Below, one piece after another: positions 25,338 to 34,588 of a DNA stretch of 64,000 nt. The notes below the pieces were generated by a model. The model was not told the origin of the DNA and made no database searches. It was given only the letters and a program-made list of their open reading frames with translations. Made by a program: the position numbers and the translations under genes. Origin of the DNA: JADJGC01 sp964576925 (lineage in GTDB: Bacteria > Zixibacteria > MSB-5A5 > CAIYYT01). The DNA lies in NCBI GenBank assembly GCA_964576925.1, contig CAZNWJ010000002.1:310001-374000 (forward strand), given 5' to 3'. How positions within the stretch are numbered: position 1 is the first letter of the stretch; the number at the start of each line of letters is the position of its first letter.

Positions 25338-26822
25338 CTACTGCAACCAGTCGCTGCGGTTCTTGTCGTTCCAGTAGAAGCGGGTCGCTCCTCTATCCGT
25401 CCCGATCCAAAGGTAGTCACCGTCGGCAACCAGGGTCCGCACTCCCTGCGACACCAATCCGTCACTCGTAGTATACCGATACCAAGAGTCCTTGCGCCGG
25501 TTGTAACGAAAGAGCCCGTCGCCACCCCCGACCCAAACTGTGCCGCCGTGAACCAACAGTGAAGTCAATTGCGCATTTCTAAATGCCGTCGCGCGATCAT
25601 GGTAGGTGTAGCTATAATCCTTGAGATTGACAACCACAACCCCGTCCTCACCGACTGTGTACAAGAGCGTGTCGACCACCTGAATGTCATAAACAGGCGC
25701 CCGCAGGTACGGGGAGTCGAGCAAGATTCTCCTCCACGTGCTTCCGCCCCAGTTGAGGCTCAGCACGCCGATTTCCGTGGCCGCGAAGACTGTCGAGTCG
25801 CGCGTGTCGAAATCGAAGACGATCAAGCCTTCGGTCAAGTCGGTATTGGCGCTATAGATCGTGTCGCGGACATGATCGAAGATACTTATTCCATCATCGG
25901 TGCCGATCAGGAGGTTGTTCTTGATCGACTTCAAAGCCGTCACGCGTTCGCCCGAGATGCCGTCAAACTGCGAGTACGATTCAAAGTTGCGCGAGCGGCG
26001 ATCCATGCGCACCAATCCCAGTTCCGTACCAATCCAGACTGCTTTGCGATCGTGCGCGATCGCATAGAACTGATCCGAGATAATCCCGCGATTGCGGCGA
26101 CTATCGAAGTACTCCCAGTGATCGCTGCTGCGATCATAGTAGCTGATGCTCCCGGGCAGGCCCTCGCCGCCGCCCAAAAACCACATTTCGTCCCCGTCGC
26201 GATCCAGGTCCGCCACGTCGTCATCGTAGAGACCCTGAGGCATCAGCGCCAGATCGTTGATGGCCAAATCGCCCAGCGCCGGGCCAAGCCCCCACACCCC
26301 CATCCATACCCGGCTGTTGTCCTCGCGGAGAAACTGCGTGATCCTGTATTCGAACATATCGCGATCGGTCAGAAGGTTTGGCGCGAAAAACGTATAGCCG
26401 AAGGGTGTGAAAAACTGCGGCAGTCCCTGGCCCTCATAGTTGGAGGATTGCACCAACTCCGAAGGAAAAGTGATGATGTTCGACCACTCTTCAAAAGTCG
26501 GGTTGAAATTGGCAGCGCCGCTTGGAGTCTCTATCCAGAGTTCGTCAGTCATGCGGTCAACCGCCAGGCGTCGCACCCGGTTGTCCGGCATGCCGTCGGA
26601 CACCGTCAGCGGATCGAGCCAACGCTCAGAAATAATATCGTAGCGCAGTATCCCCCCGGTCGTGGCGAAGAAGATCGTGTTGAATCCGCGAGCGATCCCC
26701 GTCACATATCGCGTGTTGGTGAAACTCACCCAGTCGCCCGGACTGTAAAAACGATAGATTCTCTGCGCCTCGATCGAAGGCGCCAGGATTAGCAGGAGAA
26801 GTCCGAGAAGAATCCTAACCAT
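25338..26822 (-). CDS. Exported two-component-regulator-type (Reg_prop) beta-propeller
   Basis: This 494-residue protein begins with a signal peptide (MVRILLGLLLLILAPSIEA). Repeated motifs of the Reg_prop type follow: GGILRYD..WLDPLTVSDGMPDNRVRRL, WIGTELGLVRMD..FDGISGERVTAL, LLIGTDDGISIFD, WVGGGDGLFRYN and a final DGLVSQGVRTLVADGDYLW. Such propellers are the sensor half of hybrid two-component systems in Bacteroidetes, but here no kinase is attached. The first codons overlap the amidohydrolase gene by eight bases. Confidence 0.82.
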   Translation of the reverse strand: MVRILLGLLLLILAPSIEAQRIYRFYSPGDWVSFTNTRYVTGIARGFNTIFFATTGGILRYDIISERWLDPLTVSDGMPDNRVRRLAVDRMTDELWIETPSGAANFNPTFEEWSNIITFPSELVQSSNYEGQGLPQFFTPFGYTFFAPNLLTDRDMFEYRITQFLREDNSRVWMGVWGLGPALGDLAINDLALMPQGLYDDDVADLDRDGDEMWFLGGGEGLPGSISYYDRSSDHWEYFDSRRNRGIISDQFYAIAHDRKAVWIGTELGLVRMDRRSRNFESYSQFDGISGERVTALKSIKNNLLIGTDDGISIFDHVRDTIYSANTDLTEGLIVFDFDTRDSTVFAATEIGVLSLNWGGSTWRRILLDSPYLRAPVYDIQVVDTLLYTVGEDGVVVVNLKDYSYTYHDRATAFRNAQLTSLLVHGGTVWVGGGDGLFRYNRRKDSWYRYTTSDGLVSQGVRTLVADGDYLWIGTDRGATRFYWNDKNRSDWLQ

Positions 26823-28005
26823 TGAGAAAATCTATCGCGGCCTGCGCCAGCAGGCTCGCACCGATCGTGATCGCAGCCTCGTCAGCCCGGAACTGCGGAT
26901 GGTGCAGGCTGTGAATCGCCCCTATTTTCTGGTTACGCACTCCCAGCCAGAACATCGCACCCGGGACCGCATTTACAAAATGCGCAAAGTCCTCTCCCCC
27001 CATCGAGGGAGTCTCGACGACATCCACCTGCGAGCGCCCAAGTATGCGAATCGCGCTCTCTCGAAGTCGCTCATTGGCATCAGCCGCGTTGACCAGCGGA
27101 GGATATCCCCAGGTAAACGCGACGTCTGCCTTGCACTTGTGTGCCTCTGCAATATCGTTGGCTATCTTCTTGATTCGAGCCGCCAGTCTCTTGAGTCCCT
27201 CGTCGGTCAGGGACCGCGCAGTCCCCTCGATCCTGCAAGTATCCGGAATGACATTCCGAGCTGTCCCACTCTCAATCTTACCCACCGTCACCACTGCCGG
27301 TTCGAAAGGACTCACATCCCGGGCAACTATCGTCTGGAGGGAACTGATCAAATCTGCCGTGCAGACAATCGGGTCGATCGCCAGATGCGGGTAAGCCCCG
27401 TGACCGCCCTTACCGCGCACCAGAACGTCAAAATCCAGCGTTCCGGCGCACATCGTACCTTCACGGATGCCGATCCGTCCCACTGGGCGCAATGGATCGA
27501 CGTGGAGAGCAAAGATCATATCAACAGCGGGATTCTTAAGTACACCGGCCTTTACCAGGACCTCCGCCCCTCCGGGTGGCGACTCTTCCGCCGGCTGATA
27601 GATGAACTTCACCGTCCCGCAGAACTTCTCGCGCAATTGGATAAGAAGAGCGGCAGCGAGGGTGATCGTCGCCATATGCACATCATGGCCGCAGGCGTGC
27701 ATGTTGCCCGGATGAAGTGATCGAAAAGAATACCCGGTCTGTTCGGTTATGGGGAGTGCGTCGATGTCCGTCCTGAACGCGACGCACTTGCCTTTTCCAT
27801 TCTTCAACTCAGCAAGAATACCGGTCTTGGCGATCACCTTGAAGGGGATGCCGAGCCTCTTCAGCTCGTTCTGCAGCAGCGCCGAGGTCTTGATTTCGGT
27901 CCATGCCGTTTCTGGGATACGGTGCAGTGAGCGTCTCAATTCCACTGCCCACGCTCTCCGCCCTCGCGCCAGGGCGCTGATTTCTTTTGAACTGGATTCT
28001 CTCAT
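26815..28005 (-). CDS. M20-family N-acyl-amino-acid amidohydrolase
   Basis: This 396-residue protein matches the M20D amidohydrolases (hippurate hydrolase, N-acyl-L-amino-acid deacylase). Metal sites are visible as MHACGHDVH (about 102-110), QPAEE with the catalytic glutamate, FALHVDP, and GGEDFAHF near the C-terminus; the lid domain lies between. It removes acyl groups from amino acids or cuts related amides. There is no signal peptide, so it is cytoplasmic. It overlaps the next propeller gene by eight bases. Confidence 0.92.
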   Translation of the reverse strand: MRESSSKEISALARGRRAWAVELRRSLHRIPETAWTEIKTSALLQNELKRLGIPFKVIAKTGILAELKNGKGKCVAFRTDIDALPITEQTGYSFRSLHPGNMHACGHDVHMATITLAAALLIQLREKFCGTVKFIYQPAEESPPGGAEVLVKAGVLKNPAVDMIFALHVDPLRPVGRIGIREGTMCAGTLDFDVLVRGKGGHGAYPHLAIDPIVCTADLISSLQTIVARDVSPFEPAVVTVGKIESGTARNVIPDTCRIEGTARSLTDEGLKRLAARIKKIANDIAEAHKCKADVAFTWGYPPLVNAADANERLRESAIRILGRSQVDVVETPSMGGEDFAHFVNAVPGAMFWLGVRNQKIGAIHSLHHPQFRADEAAITIGASLLAQAAIDFLNG

Positions 28006-28154
28006 GATTCGTCATCCAATATAGGGAGTGTCCTATAAGTGCGCTATGCCCAACTTCCGCCTCAGATATATTCTGAAACTATCCTGTGCTAACAATGTTG
28101 AATAAAGATGACGACAATCAAACGAGAATCAAAATCGAAATGAGGAATCCGCGC

Positions 28155-28829
28155 ATGCAATTTCGTCCGGCTGTCGCCACGCTCTCCGTTATCGCACTTT
28201 GTTCCCTGTCAATTCTGAGTCTGATGAGTTGCGAAGATAAACCGCCCAAACCGCCGGATAAGGTCAGGATCGTCAACGGTACCGATTATTTTCCGATGAG
28301 TGACGGCGACACCTGGTACTACAACTCCGGTAATTTTGTCCGCAAAGTCGATGGCGACACGGTGATCGACGGGCAAACCTGCAAGCGCGTCCTGCTCGGT
28401 ACGGAAACTGACCAGGCCTGGAGTCTCACCTCGGAGCGCTTTGCCGTTCATCTCCTGCTCGGTTACATGTGGGTCGACCCACCGCTGGATATTCCTCTTA
28501 ATCTCGTCAAGGACGAACCGTACACCTTCAATTCGCTCGGTCTGATTACGGAGGGCTTCGTTTCCGACGCCGATTCTTTCCGTATCTTCGGCACACTCAC
28601 TTTCGCCGGATACGTCACCCGCACGATCAGCCAGGTCGATCTCGACAGTTGCCTCCAATTGGACTATAGCTCCACCACGAAGATCTACTTCAAGGACGGC
28701 AATGTGATCGATGACGCGGCGGATTATACGGAATTCTATGCCCGCGGCATCGGGATGATCAACGACGGAACCTGGGGACTGGATGCCGCCCTAATCAATG
28801 GTATCCAACTCCCCAAGAGCGCTCCTTAG
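28155..28829 (+). CDS. Predicted lipoprotein of unknown function
   Basis: ATG 28155 follows TGAGGA at eight bases; earlier in-frame ATGs at 28140 and 28086 lack such a site. The 224-residue product has a signal peptide ending in the lipobox LMSC, then EDKPPKPPDK and a domain with DYFPMSDGDTWYYNSGN near its start. This opening, seen in many FCB lipoproteins, is typical of a secreted beta-sandwich, but I can name no family. A second lipoprotein gene follows on the same strand. Confidence 0.7.
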   Translation: MQFRPAVATLSVIALCSLSILSLMSCEDKPPKPPDKVRIVNGTDYFPMSDGDTWYYNSGNFVRKVDGDTVIDGQTCKRVLLGTETDQAWSLTSERFAVHLLLGYMWVDPPLDIPLNLVKDEPYTFNSLGLITEGFVSDADSFRIFGTLTFAGYVTRTISQVDLDSCLQLDYSSTTKIYFKDGNVIDDAADYTEFYARGIGMINDGTWGLDAALINGIQLPKSAP

Positions 28830-28929
28830 TTCTTGAACGGCAATGTTTTTGTTGCGCCCTTTGTGGCGGAGCCATTTCGTGTTTCAGTACGATGCGCTCG
28901 CTGACGATATAATGAAATTGGAGCGATAA

Positions 28930-29745
28930 GTGAACTCTAACAAAGTCGAGACTATGCGGAAACGGGAATTCAGTGGCGTGATACTGCGCTTCGTCGTGCT
29001 GGCAGTAATTGGTTTGATCGGACTCGTCGGCCTGACCTCCTGCGGCGACACCGGTACGAAAGGTGATGTCCGCAGCAATTGGGTGATCGACGGCCTCTTA
29101 ACTCGTAACGGCACCAGCCGTTTCGTCGGCGTCTACTTCGATATCACCAGAGACGACAAGGCCTTTATCTCGGCCGTCATCCTCGTGAACGGACAAACCG
29201 TCCGCTCGCTCGGCGACGGCACATATTTTGAAAACGTAGATACCTCCTTCCTGGGTGACACGACACTCATCGAGATTTCCACACCCCTCGACCAGAATTT
29301 CAACTTCCAACACCAAATCGCCGTACCCGATTCGTTCAGCTTCGACTTCGACCAGTTGCCAAATAATCAGGTCTTCGCCTCGACCAACGTCGTCAACGTG
29401 CGCTGGAATGCTTCCGATTTCGAAGGTTACTCCGGCGGATACTTCGTGGTCACCGAGCCCGCCAGTCAAGCCAGTACGGCTGTCGGCAGCTTCGACCTCT
29501 TTGATGGTCAAATCGGTTCGATCTCGCGCGATGCCTTCCGCAACTCCCAGGGAGAATTCCAAACCGGAACCTACAACGTCTACGTTGTCGGGCGGGTCGA
29601 GCAGCCCATCAACGCTCCGGGGCTGCCATTCACGATTCCGGAAGGAATCTTCAGTCAAAATATCAATCGCGTCGGTGTCAAGGGCCAGATCGGGGCGCTC
29701 TACATCGCGCCCGTCAAGACCGTGACTGCCGTCTCCGGTTCATAG
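28930..29745 (+). CDS. Predicted lipoprotein
   Basis: GTG 28930 has GGAG six bases upstream; ATG 28954 is a possible shorter start. The 271-residue protein has a signal peptide with the lipobox LTSC (about residue 38) followed by GDTGTKGD. The mature part is beta-rich (FVGVYFDITRDDKAFISAVI, SGGYFVVTEPASQA), with no family recognised. The murQ start lies only two bases after its stop, so the two genes are co-transcribed. Confidence 0.7.
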   Translation: MNSNKVETMRKREFSGVILRFVVLAVIGLIGLVGLTSCGDTGTKGDVRSNWVIDGLLTRNGTSRFVGVYFDITRDDKAFISAVILVNGQTVRSLGDGTYFENVDTSFLGDTTLIEISTPLDQNFNFQHQIAVPDSFSFDFDQLPNNQVFASTNVVNVRWNASDFEGYSGGYFVVTEPASQASTAVGSFDLFDGQIGSISRDAFRNSQGEFQTGTYNVYVVGRVEQPINAPGLPFTIPEGIFSQNINRVGVKGQIGALYIAPVKTVTAVSGS

Positions 29746-29747
29746 GG

Positions 29748-30659
29748 ATGGGCCGACGACTCTACAATCGACTCCAGAACCTTACGACTGAATCGCGCAA
29801 TCCGGCATCGCGTAATCTGGATCGTCTGTCGGTGTCGGCTATCCTGCGCCTGATCAACTCACAAGACCGTCTCGTCGCCCCGGCCGTAGCCAGGACTATC
29901 CCTCAGATTGCCCGGGCTGTTGAATTGGTGGTCTCCTCTTTTGCGAGCGGGGGACGGCTGATCTACGCCGGTGCCGGAACCTCCGGCCGTCTTGGTGTCC
30001 TCGATGCCGCCGAATGCCCGCCTACCTTTGGTGTCTCGCCGCGAATGGTCAAGGCCATCATCGCCGGCGGACGCCAAACTCTGGTGCGGTCCCGTGAAGG
30101 CGTCGAGGATGATTCTGCCGCCGCCCGGCGCGATATCCTGCGCCTCAACCCGTCGCCGCACGACACGGTAATCGGTATTGCCGCCTCCGGTCGAACTCCC
30201 TATCCGCTGACAGCTCTGCAGGAAGCCAAACGTCGCGGCGCCCGGACGGTCTTTATCGCCTGCAATTCGGTCGCGGCGAAACCGCGTTTTGTGGATGTCG
30301 TCATTTCGCCCATTCTCGGCCCTGAAGTTTTGACTGGATCGACCCGCATGAAGGCGGGCACGGCCTGCAAGCTAATCCTGAATATGATCACGACCACCGC
30401 CATGGTGCGCATCGGCAAGTGCTACGGCAATTTGATGGTCGACCTGCGGGCCACCTCTGAGAAGCTCGTCGAACGCTCCAAACGGATACTCGTGGAGACG
30501 TTGGGGATTTCTTACCCGGCAGCCGGACGGCTCCTCAAATCATCGCACGGATCGGTCAAAACGGCCTTGGCGATGCACCTGCTCGACCTCGATTACTTGG
30601 CGGCACAAAGGCGCCTGCTCGCCGCCAACGGCCGCTTGGCTGACTTGATTCAGAAATAA
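29748..30659 (+). CDS. murQ: N-acetylmuramic acid 6-phosphate etherase MurQ
   Basis: This 303-residue SIS-domain enzyme cleaves the lactyl ether of MurNAc-6-phosphate to GlcNAc-6-phosphate and lactate in peptidoglycan recycling. It shows the family signature GAGTSGRLGVLDAAECPPTF (about 75-94), GIAASGRTPY in the sugar-phosphate site, and GSTRMKAGTA. The start TTESRNPASRNLDRLS is also typical. No murK, nagZ or PTS gene lies beside it; it follows a lipoprotein gene by two bases. Confidence 0.95.
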   Translation: MGRRLYNRLQNLTTESRNPASRNLDRLSVSAILRLINSQDRLVAPAVARTIPQIARAVELVVSSFASGGRLIYAGAGTSGRLGVLDAAECPPTFGVSPRMVKAIIAGGRQTLVRSREGVEDDSAAARRDILRLNPSPHDTVIGIAASGRTPYPLTALQEAKRRGARTVFIACNSVAAKPRFVDVVISPILGPEVLTGSTRMKAGTACKLILNMITTTAMVRIGKCYGNLMVDLRATSEKLVERSKRILVETLGISYPAAGRLLKSSHGSVKTALAMHLLDLDYLAAQRRLLAANGRLADLIQK

Positions 30660-30777
30660 ACACTGCCAATTCCGGCCTGTTGCCGCCGACCCCCGAAAAC
30701 GCTGCCAACTAAAGCCGGCAATCGTCTTTGACGATTTCTTCTCTATATGTCTCGGTTGGTCCCGGAAGGAAATCAGC

Positions 30778-32523
30778 TTGGAAAATATACATCTCAATAG
30801 TCGGCTCTCCTACTCTGTCGGGGAAATCGCAGCGCTTCGTGATCTCTTCAACGGGCTGGCTCGTGGCGTGCGCGCCTGTCGCCAGTATCCGCCCCAGCAC
30901 CCAATTCCGGTGCAATTCAAGCGCACGTTCTTGGATCAATTGAAAGCCTGGTTCGAGATCAGCAATTACCTGGCTGTTCGCGTCGGTTTTGATTCGCTGG
31001 AGACCGCCGACGATCCCGTCTATCATGGCACTCCCGGGAATGACAACATCGCCCATCTCCTGCACCGCGACGGCATTCGCTTCCTCGAAATCACTCCCGC
31101 AATTAGCGAATCCGAAGTCGACGCGTTCTTCGACGCCTTTGTCGCCTGCTCGTCAGCCGATACCGAAGCCGTCGATATCGTCAATCTTTTCTGGCAGGCG
31201 GGTTTCAGCCACATTCGCTACGAAGTCGTCGATACTTTCGAACCTGGAGAAATCGCTGAGATCACCCTGGAGTTGGAAGAACATGCCGGCCTCCCTCAGG
31301 AACGCAACCAGGCTGTCATCGAGTCGGCTCAGCTTCGGAACTGGACATCGTCCGGATCCGGCGCCCTCGATCAGGCTGCCGAAACGCGTCGCTACATGAG
31401 CGAAACCTACGCCGGCATCGACCAGTTTGCCCCGCACGAACTCAAGAGCCTGATGGCGATGATCCAGGAGGACCGCGCCAAGGATCTCAAGACCGAGGTC
31501 GTGCAACTGTTGCTGCAACTCACCGCCGAATCCGGCAGCGTCCAGGATTTGCGGCTGACCACGGAAGCGCTGCAAGTTGCCTTTGACCGGCTGATCGGCG
31601 AGGGCAAGTTCGATATCCTGATCTCGATCGTCAAGCACGTGCGCGAGCTGGCAGGCTCGGCAGCTGTCGATTCGCTGGCCGCGAAAAAGCGTCTGACCGA
31701 ATTCGAAAATCGCTGTGGTGACAGCGTACGCCTCAAGCTCATCACAAATTCGCTGAATAGTAATCAGGAAATTGACCTGCGCCTGACTGAACAATACCTC
31801 GATCTGCTCGGTTGGGAATCTCTCAATGGCTTGGTCTGGATGCTGGGCGAACTCGCCCACTATCCGGCCCGCCGCATGCTTTGCGATCTTCTCATTCGCA
31901 AGGGAGCGGAAAAACTCGACATCCTTGGCAGCGCCGTTTTCGACAGCCGCTGGTTCGTCGTCCGTAACGTCGCCTGGGTCCTCGGTGAAATGCGAAATGA
32001 CCGCGCCTGCACCTATCTGGCAAAGGCCGCCAAACACGCCGACGAACGCGTCAGGACCGAGGTCGTCAAGGCGGCGGCGAAACTCGCCGGCGACAGCTGC
32101 GCCAAAGTTCTGCTGCCGATGATCGAAGACTCGACCGGGCGCGTAAGAGCACTCGCACTCGAGGCGCTGGGAAAAACTCGCTCTCAGGTCGCTCACCAGG
32201 GACTTGCCACCCTGGTTAAGTCCAAAGATTTCGCCGACGTCGATCCGACCATGATGAAACAGCTCCTGGAAGCGTTCGTGCTCTGCGGGGGCGACGACGC
32301 TTTGGAGTATGCGCGGGAAGTAATTGGCCGCAGCAGCCTCTTCAACAAGGCCCGTTTATTGCGCCTGCAAGAGGCGATGGTCGCGGCGTTGCAATTCTCG
32401 GAATCTCCCGCTGCGGTTGCTGCGCTGGACAAGTTGGCTTCCGACACCCGTCCGGCTATCGCAGCAGCCGCTCGCAAGTCGCTGAAATATCTTCGCCGCC
32501 ACACGGGGATTGACCATGAGTGA
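30778..32523 (+). CDS. HEAT-repeat protein with an N-terminal domain shared with the next gene
   Basis: TTG 30778 is supported by AAGGA seven bases upstream. In the 581-residue product, residues 1-160 resemble the start of the HD-GYP protein encoded next: both have an ARxxRxYPP/TAKIYDPENN step, a strand pair with V-x-V/F-x-x-D, and an FWQAGFSHI/LWQAAGIEFI motif. Residues about 340-575 are HEAT repeats (VVRNVAWVLGEMRNDRACTYL, VRALALEALGKTRSQVAHQGL). HEAT arrays are protein-binding scaffolds. It ends in the start of the HD-GYP gene (overlapping codons), so a partnership in signalling is likely. Confidence 0.8.
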   Translation: MENIHLNSRLSYSVGEIAALRDLFNGLARGVRACRQYPPQHPIPVQFKRTFLDQLKAWFEISNYLAVRVGFDSLETADDPVYHGTPGNDNIAHLLHRDGIRFLEITPAISESEVDAFFDAFVACSSADTEAVDIVNLFWQAGFSHIRYEVVDTFEPGEIAEITLELEEHAGLPQERNQAVIESAQLRNWTSSGSGALDQAAETRRYMSETYAGIDQFAPHELKSLMAMIQEDRAKDLKTEVVQLLLQLTAESGSVQDLRLTTEALQVAFDRLIGEGKFDILISIVKHVRELAGSAAVDSLAAKKRLTEFENRCGDSVRLKLITNSLNSNQEIDLRLTEQYLDLLGWESLNGLVWMLGELAHYPARRMLCDLLIRKGAEKLDILGSAVFDSRWFVVRNVAWVLGEMRNDRACTYLAKAAKHADERVRTEVVKAAAKLAGDSCAKVLLPMIEDSTGRVRALALEALGKTRSQVAHQGLATLVKSKDFADVDPTMMKQLLEAFVLCGGDDALEYAREVIGRSSLFNKARLLRLQEAMVAALQFSESPAAVAALDKLASDTRPAIAAAARKSLKYLRRHTGIDHE

Positions 32524-33979
32524 AAACCAGATCTTCGGAAACGCCGCCCCGGCAGCGGACGATGTCGAGTACATGCGCCACGGACGTTCCCTGGTAAACC
32601 AAATCTGTATCTACCTCAAGACGGCCAAAATCTACGACCCCGAAAACAACAACTACAAGTTGCAGTCCGTTCTGACGCATGACATGATACAGGAAAACCT
32701 CAAGCGCTTCGGTGATCTGACCATTCAGGTTCAATCGGACTACTTGTTCTATTGCGGCATTCGCCTGCGTCTCGACGCCGACCACGATTCCAACACCGGC
32801 TATCTCATGAAGCTGTTCCAGGCAGTGGGCATTTCCGGTGTCATGATCGATATCGGGTTCACTGCGAATGATCTGCGGGCCATGGCAGCTGTTCTCAATC
32901 AGGCTGAAGCCAAAGGGATCGACAACTTTGAGCGCTTGCAGATGCTCTGGCAAGCCGCCGGAATCGAGTTTATCGAGTTGTTGCCCCCGGTTGTCGAAAC
33001 AACCGGCAAGGTCGATGAGTCCCGCCAACGACGCCTCTTCGCAAAGAAGGCGTTCTTCTCGGCGATGAGCAATCTTAAGTCGGTGGTCTCAACCATCGGC
33101 GCCAATCGCGCCGTCGATCTCACGCGCACCTCGCGCATCATTCACTCGTTGGTTGACCAGGTCGTTTCCGACGACGCTTACCTGCTTGAGCTGACCGCGC
33201 TGCAGGCGCACGATGAATACACCTTCCTCCATTCGACCAATGTCTGCGTCTATTCGATCTGCCTCGGCAACAGCCTGAAACTGACCAAGACGGAATTGGC
33301 CAACCTCGGTTTTGCCGCGCTGTTCCACGACATCGGCAAAACCCGTCTCCCCCTGCAGGTGCTCAATAAGCCGACGGAATTCGACGAGGCCGAGTGGGAT
33401 CTCGTCCGTAAGCACCCGACTTACGGCGTGCTCGCCATCGCCAAGACAATGCCGTTCGACGACAATTCCTGCCGGGCGATGCTGGTGGCTTTCGAACACC
33501 ATTTCAATCTCGACGGCACCGGTTATCCCTTCGTGAAGTTCAAACGCAACCTGAATCTCTTCAGCAAGATCGTTGCCATTTGCGATGTCTTCGATGCGCT
33601 GACCTCGGGCCGCGTCTACCGTAAGGACGCAATCTCGCCGGAGCACGTTCTGCGCAAGATGCGCGATCAGGCTGGCTACAAGTTTGATCCGTTCCTCTTG
33701 AAAGTCTTCATCAACACCGTTTCACTCTATCCGCCGGGGACGCTGTTGCTGCTGGATGACGGCCGCCTGGCCATGGCGATTGGCCGCAGCCGCCATGATC
33801 TCTTCCGACCGCGCGTCAAAGTTATTGGCGATATGTTCCAGCTCTATGAGATCGCCGAGGAGCTGGACTTGAGCGAAGCCGACGAGATGGGGACTTACCA
33901 ACGGTCGATCGTGCGCGCGATTGAGCCGCAGGAACTCCCCCTCAACCTTTCCCATTACGTTTTGCAGTCATTCCAGTAA
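32516..33979 (+). CDS. HD-GYP domain protein (c-di-GMP phosphodiesterase-like)
   Basis: ATG 32516 overlaps the stop of the HEAT gene. The 487-residue protein has an N-terminal domain (1-165) like that of the HEAT protein. An HD-GYP domain follows (about 225-400): FHDIGKTRL with the HD pair, KHPTYGV, FEHHFNLDGTGYP and ICDVFDALTSGRVY. The usual GYP triad is seen as GTGYP, so c-di-GMP hydrolysis is plausible. There is no membrane helix. It is coupled to the HEAT gene and followed by a receiver gene. Confidence 0.9.
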   Translation: MSENQIFGNAAPAADDVEYMRHGRSLVNQICIYLKTAKIYDPENNNYKLQSVLTHDMIQENLKRFGDLTIQVQSDYLFYCGIRLRLDADHDSNTGYLMKLFQAVGISGVMIDIGFTANDLRAMAAVLNQAEAKGIDNFERLQMLWQAAGIEFIELLPPVVETTGKVDESRQRRLFAKKAFFSAMSNLKSVVSTIGANRAVDLTRTSRIIHSLVDQVVSDDAYLLELTALQAHDEYTFLHSTNVCVYSICLGNSLKLTKTELANLGFAALFHDIGKTRLPLQVLNKPTEFDEAEWDLVRKHPTYGVLAIAKTMPFDDNSCRAMLVAFEHHFNLDGTGYPFVKFKRNLNLFSKIVAICDVFDALTSGRVYRKDAISPEHVLRKMRDQAGYKFDPFLLKVFINTVSLYPPGTLLLLDDGRLAMAIGRSRHDLFRPRVKVIGDMFQLYEIAEELDLSEADEMGTYQRSIVRAIEPQELPLNLSHYVLQSFQ

Positions 33980-34009
33980 GTACCATCATTTCGAAAAAGG
34001 GATCACACC

Positions 34010-34441
34010 ATGCTCGATGAACAGTCTGGACGCCGCCCCCGAGTCCTGATCGTCGATGATGAAGAAATCATCCTCCGTCTCCTGGAGCGGCAGCTGATTC
34101 GCCTCAATGGCGACCCGGTTGCTGCGGAATCAGCGCGGGGAGCGATCATCCAGGTTCAGGAGCATCCAACCGACTTCGACCTGGTGATCGCCGACCTCTA
34201 CATGCCCGAGATGTCGGGACTTGATCTCGCAAAAGCGATCCATGACGTCAACCCGAGCTTGCCGATCCTGCTCTGTACCGGCGACGATGCGGCACTGGCG
34301 GGCCGGGACCTCTCCCCACTGGGTATCGTCGGCGTGCTCGTTAAGCCGATGACGACCGCGGCGTTTGCAGCCGGAGTGATCAATGCTCTCCAGAAACACG
34401 ACTCGCCTGCGTTCAAGTCGGTGCGAATGCCAACTCAATAA
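34010..34441 (+). CDS. Stand-alone response-regulator receiver protein
   Basis: This 143-residue protein is a single REC domain: the acidic pair in IVDDEE (about 15-18), the phospho-acceptor aspartate in LVIADLYMPEMSG (about D62), the switch threonine in LLCTGDDA and the lysine in VLVKP. No output domain follows, as in CheY-like proteins. It starts 30 bases after the HD-GYP gene on the same strand and probably feeds into it. No histidine kinase is in the window. Confidence 0.9.
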   Translation: MLDEQSGRRPRVLIVDDEEIILRLLERQLIRLNGDPVAAESARGAIIQVQEHPTDFDLVIADLYMPEMSGLDLAKAIHDVNPSLPILLCTGDDAALAGRDLSPLGIVGVLVKPMTTAAFAAGVINALQKHDSPAFKSVRMPTQ

Positions 34442-34588
34442 TCGACTTGAGTGGTCGATCAGTCCTTGACTTCCTGCCAAATTCGTCCGAATATCCCCCG
34501 TCCACTGTACGATTCCGTCTGACATCCAACTCTGATCTTGGATTGCGGCGTCGTCGCATGACGACCTCGAAACGCTGACTGAGGAAAT

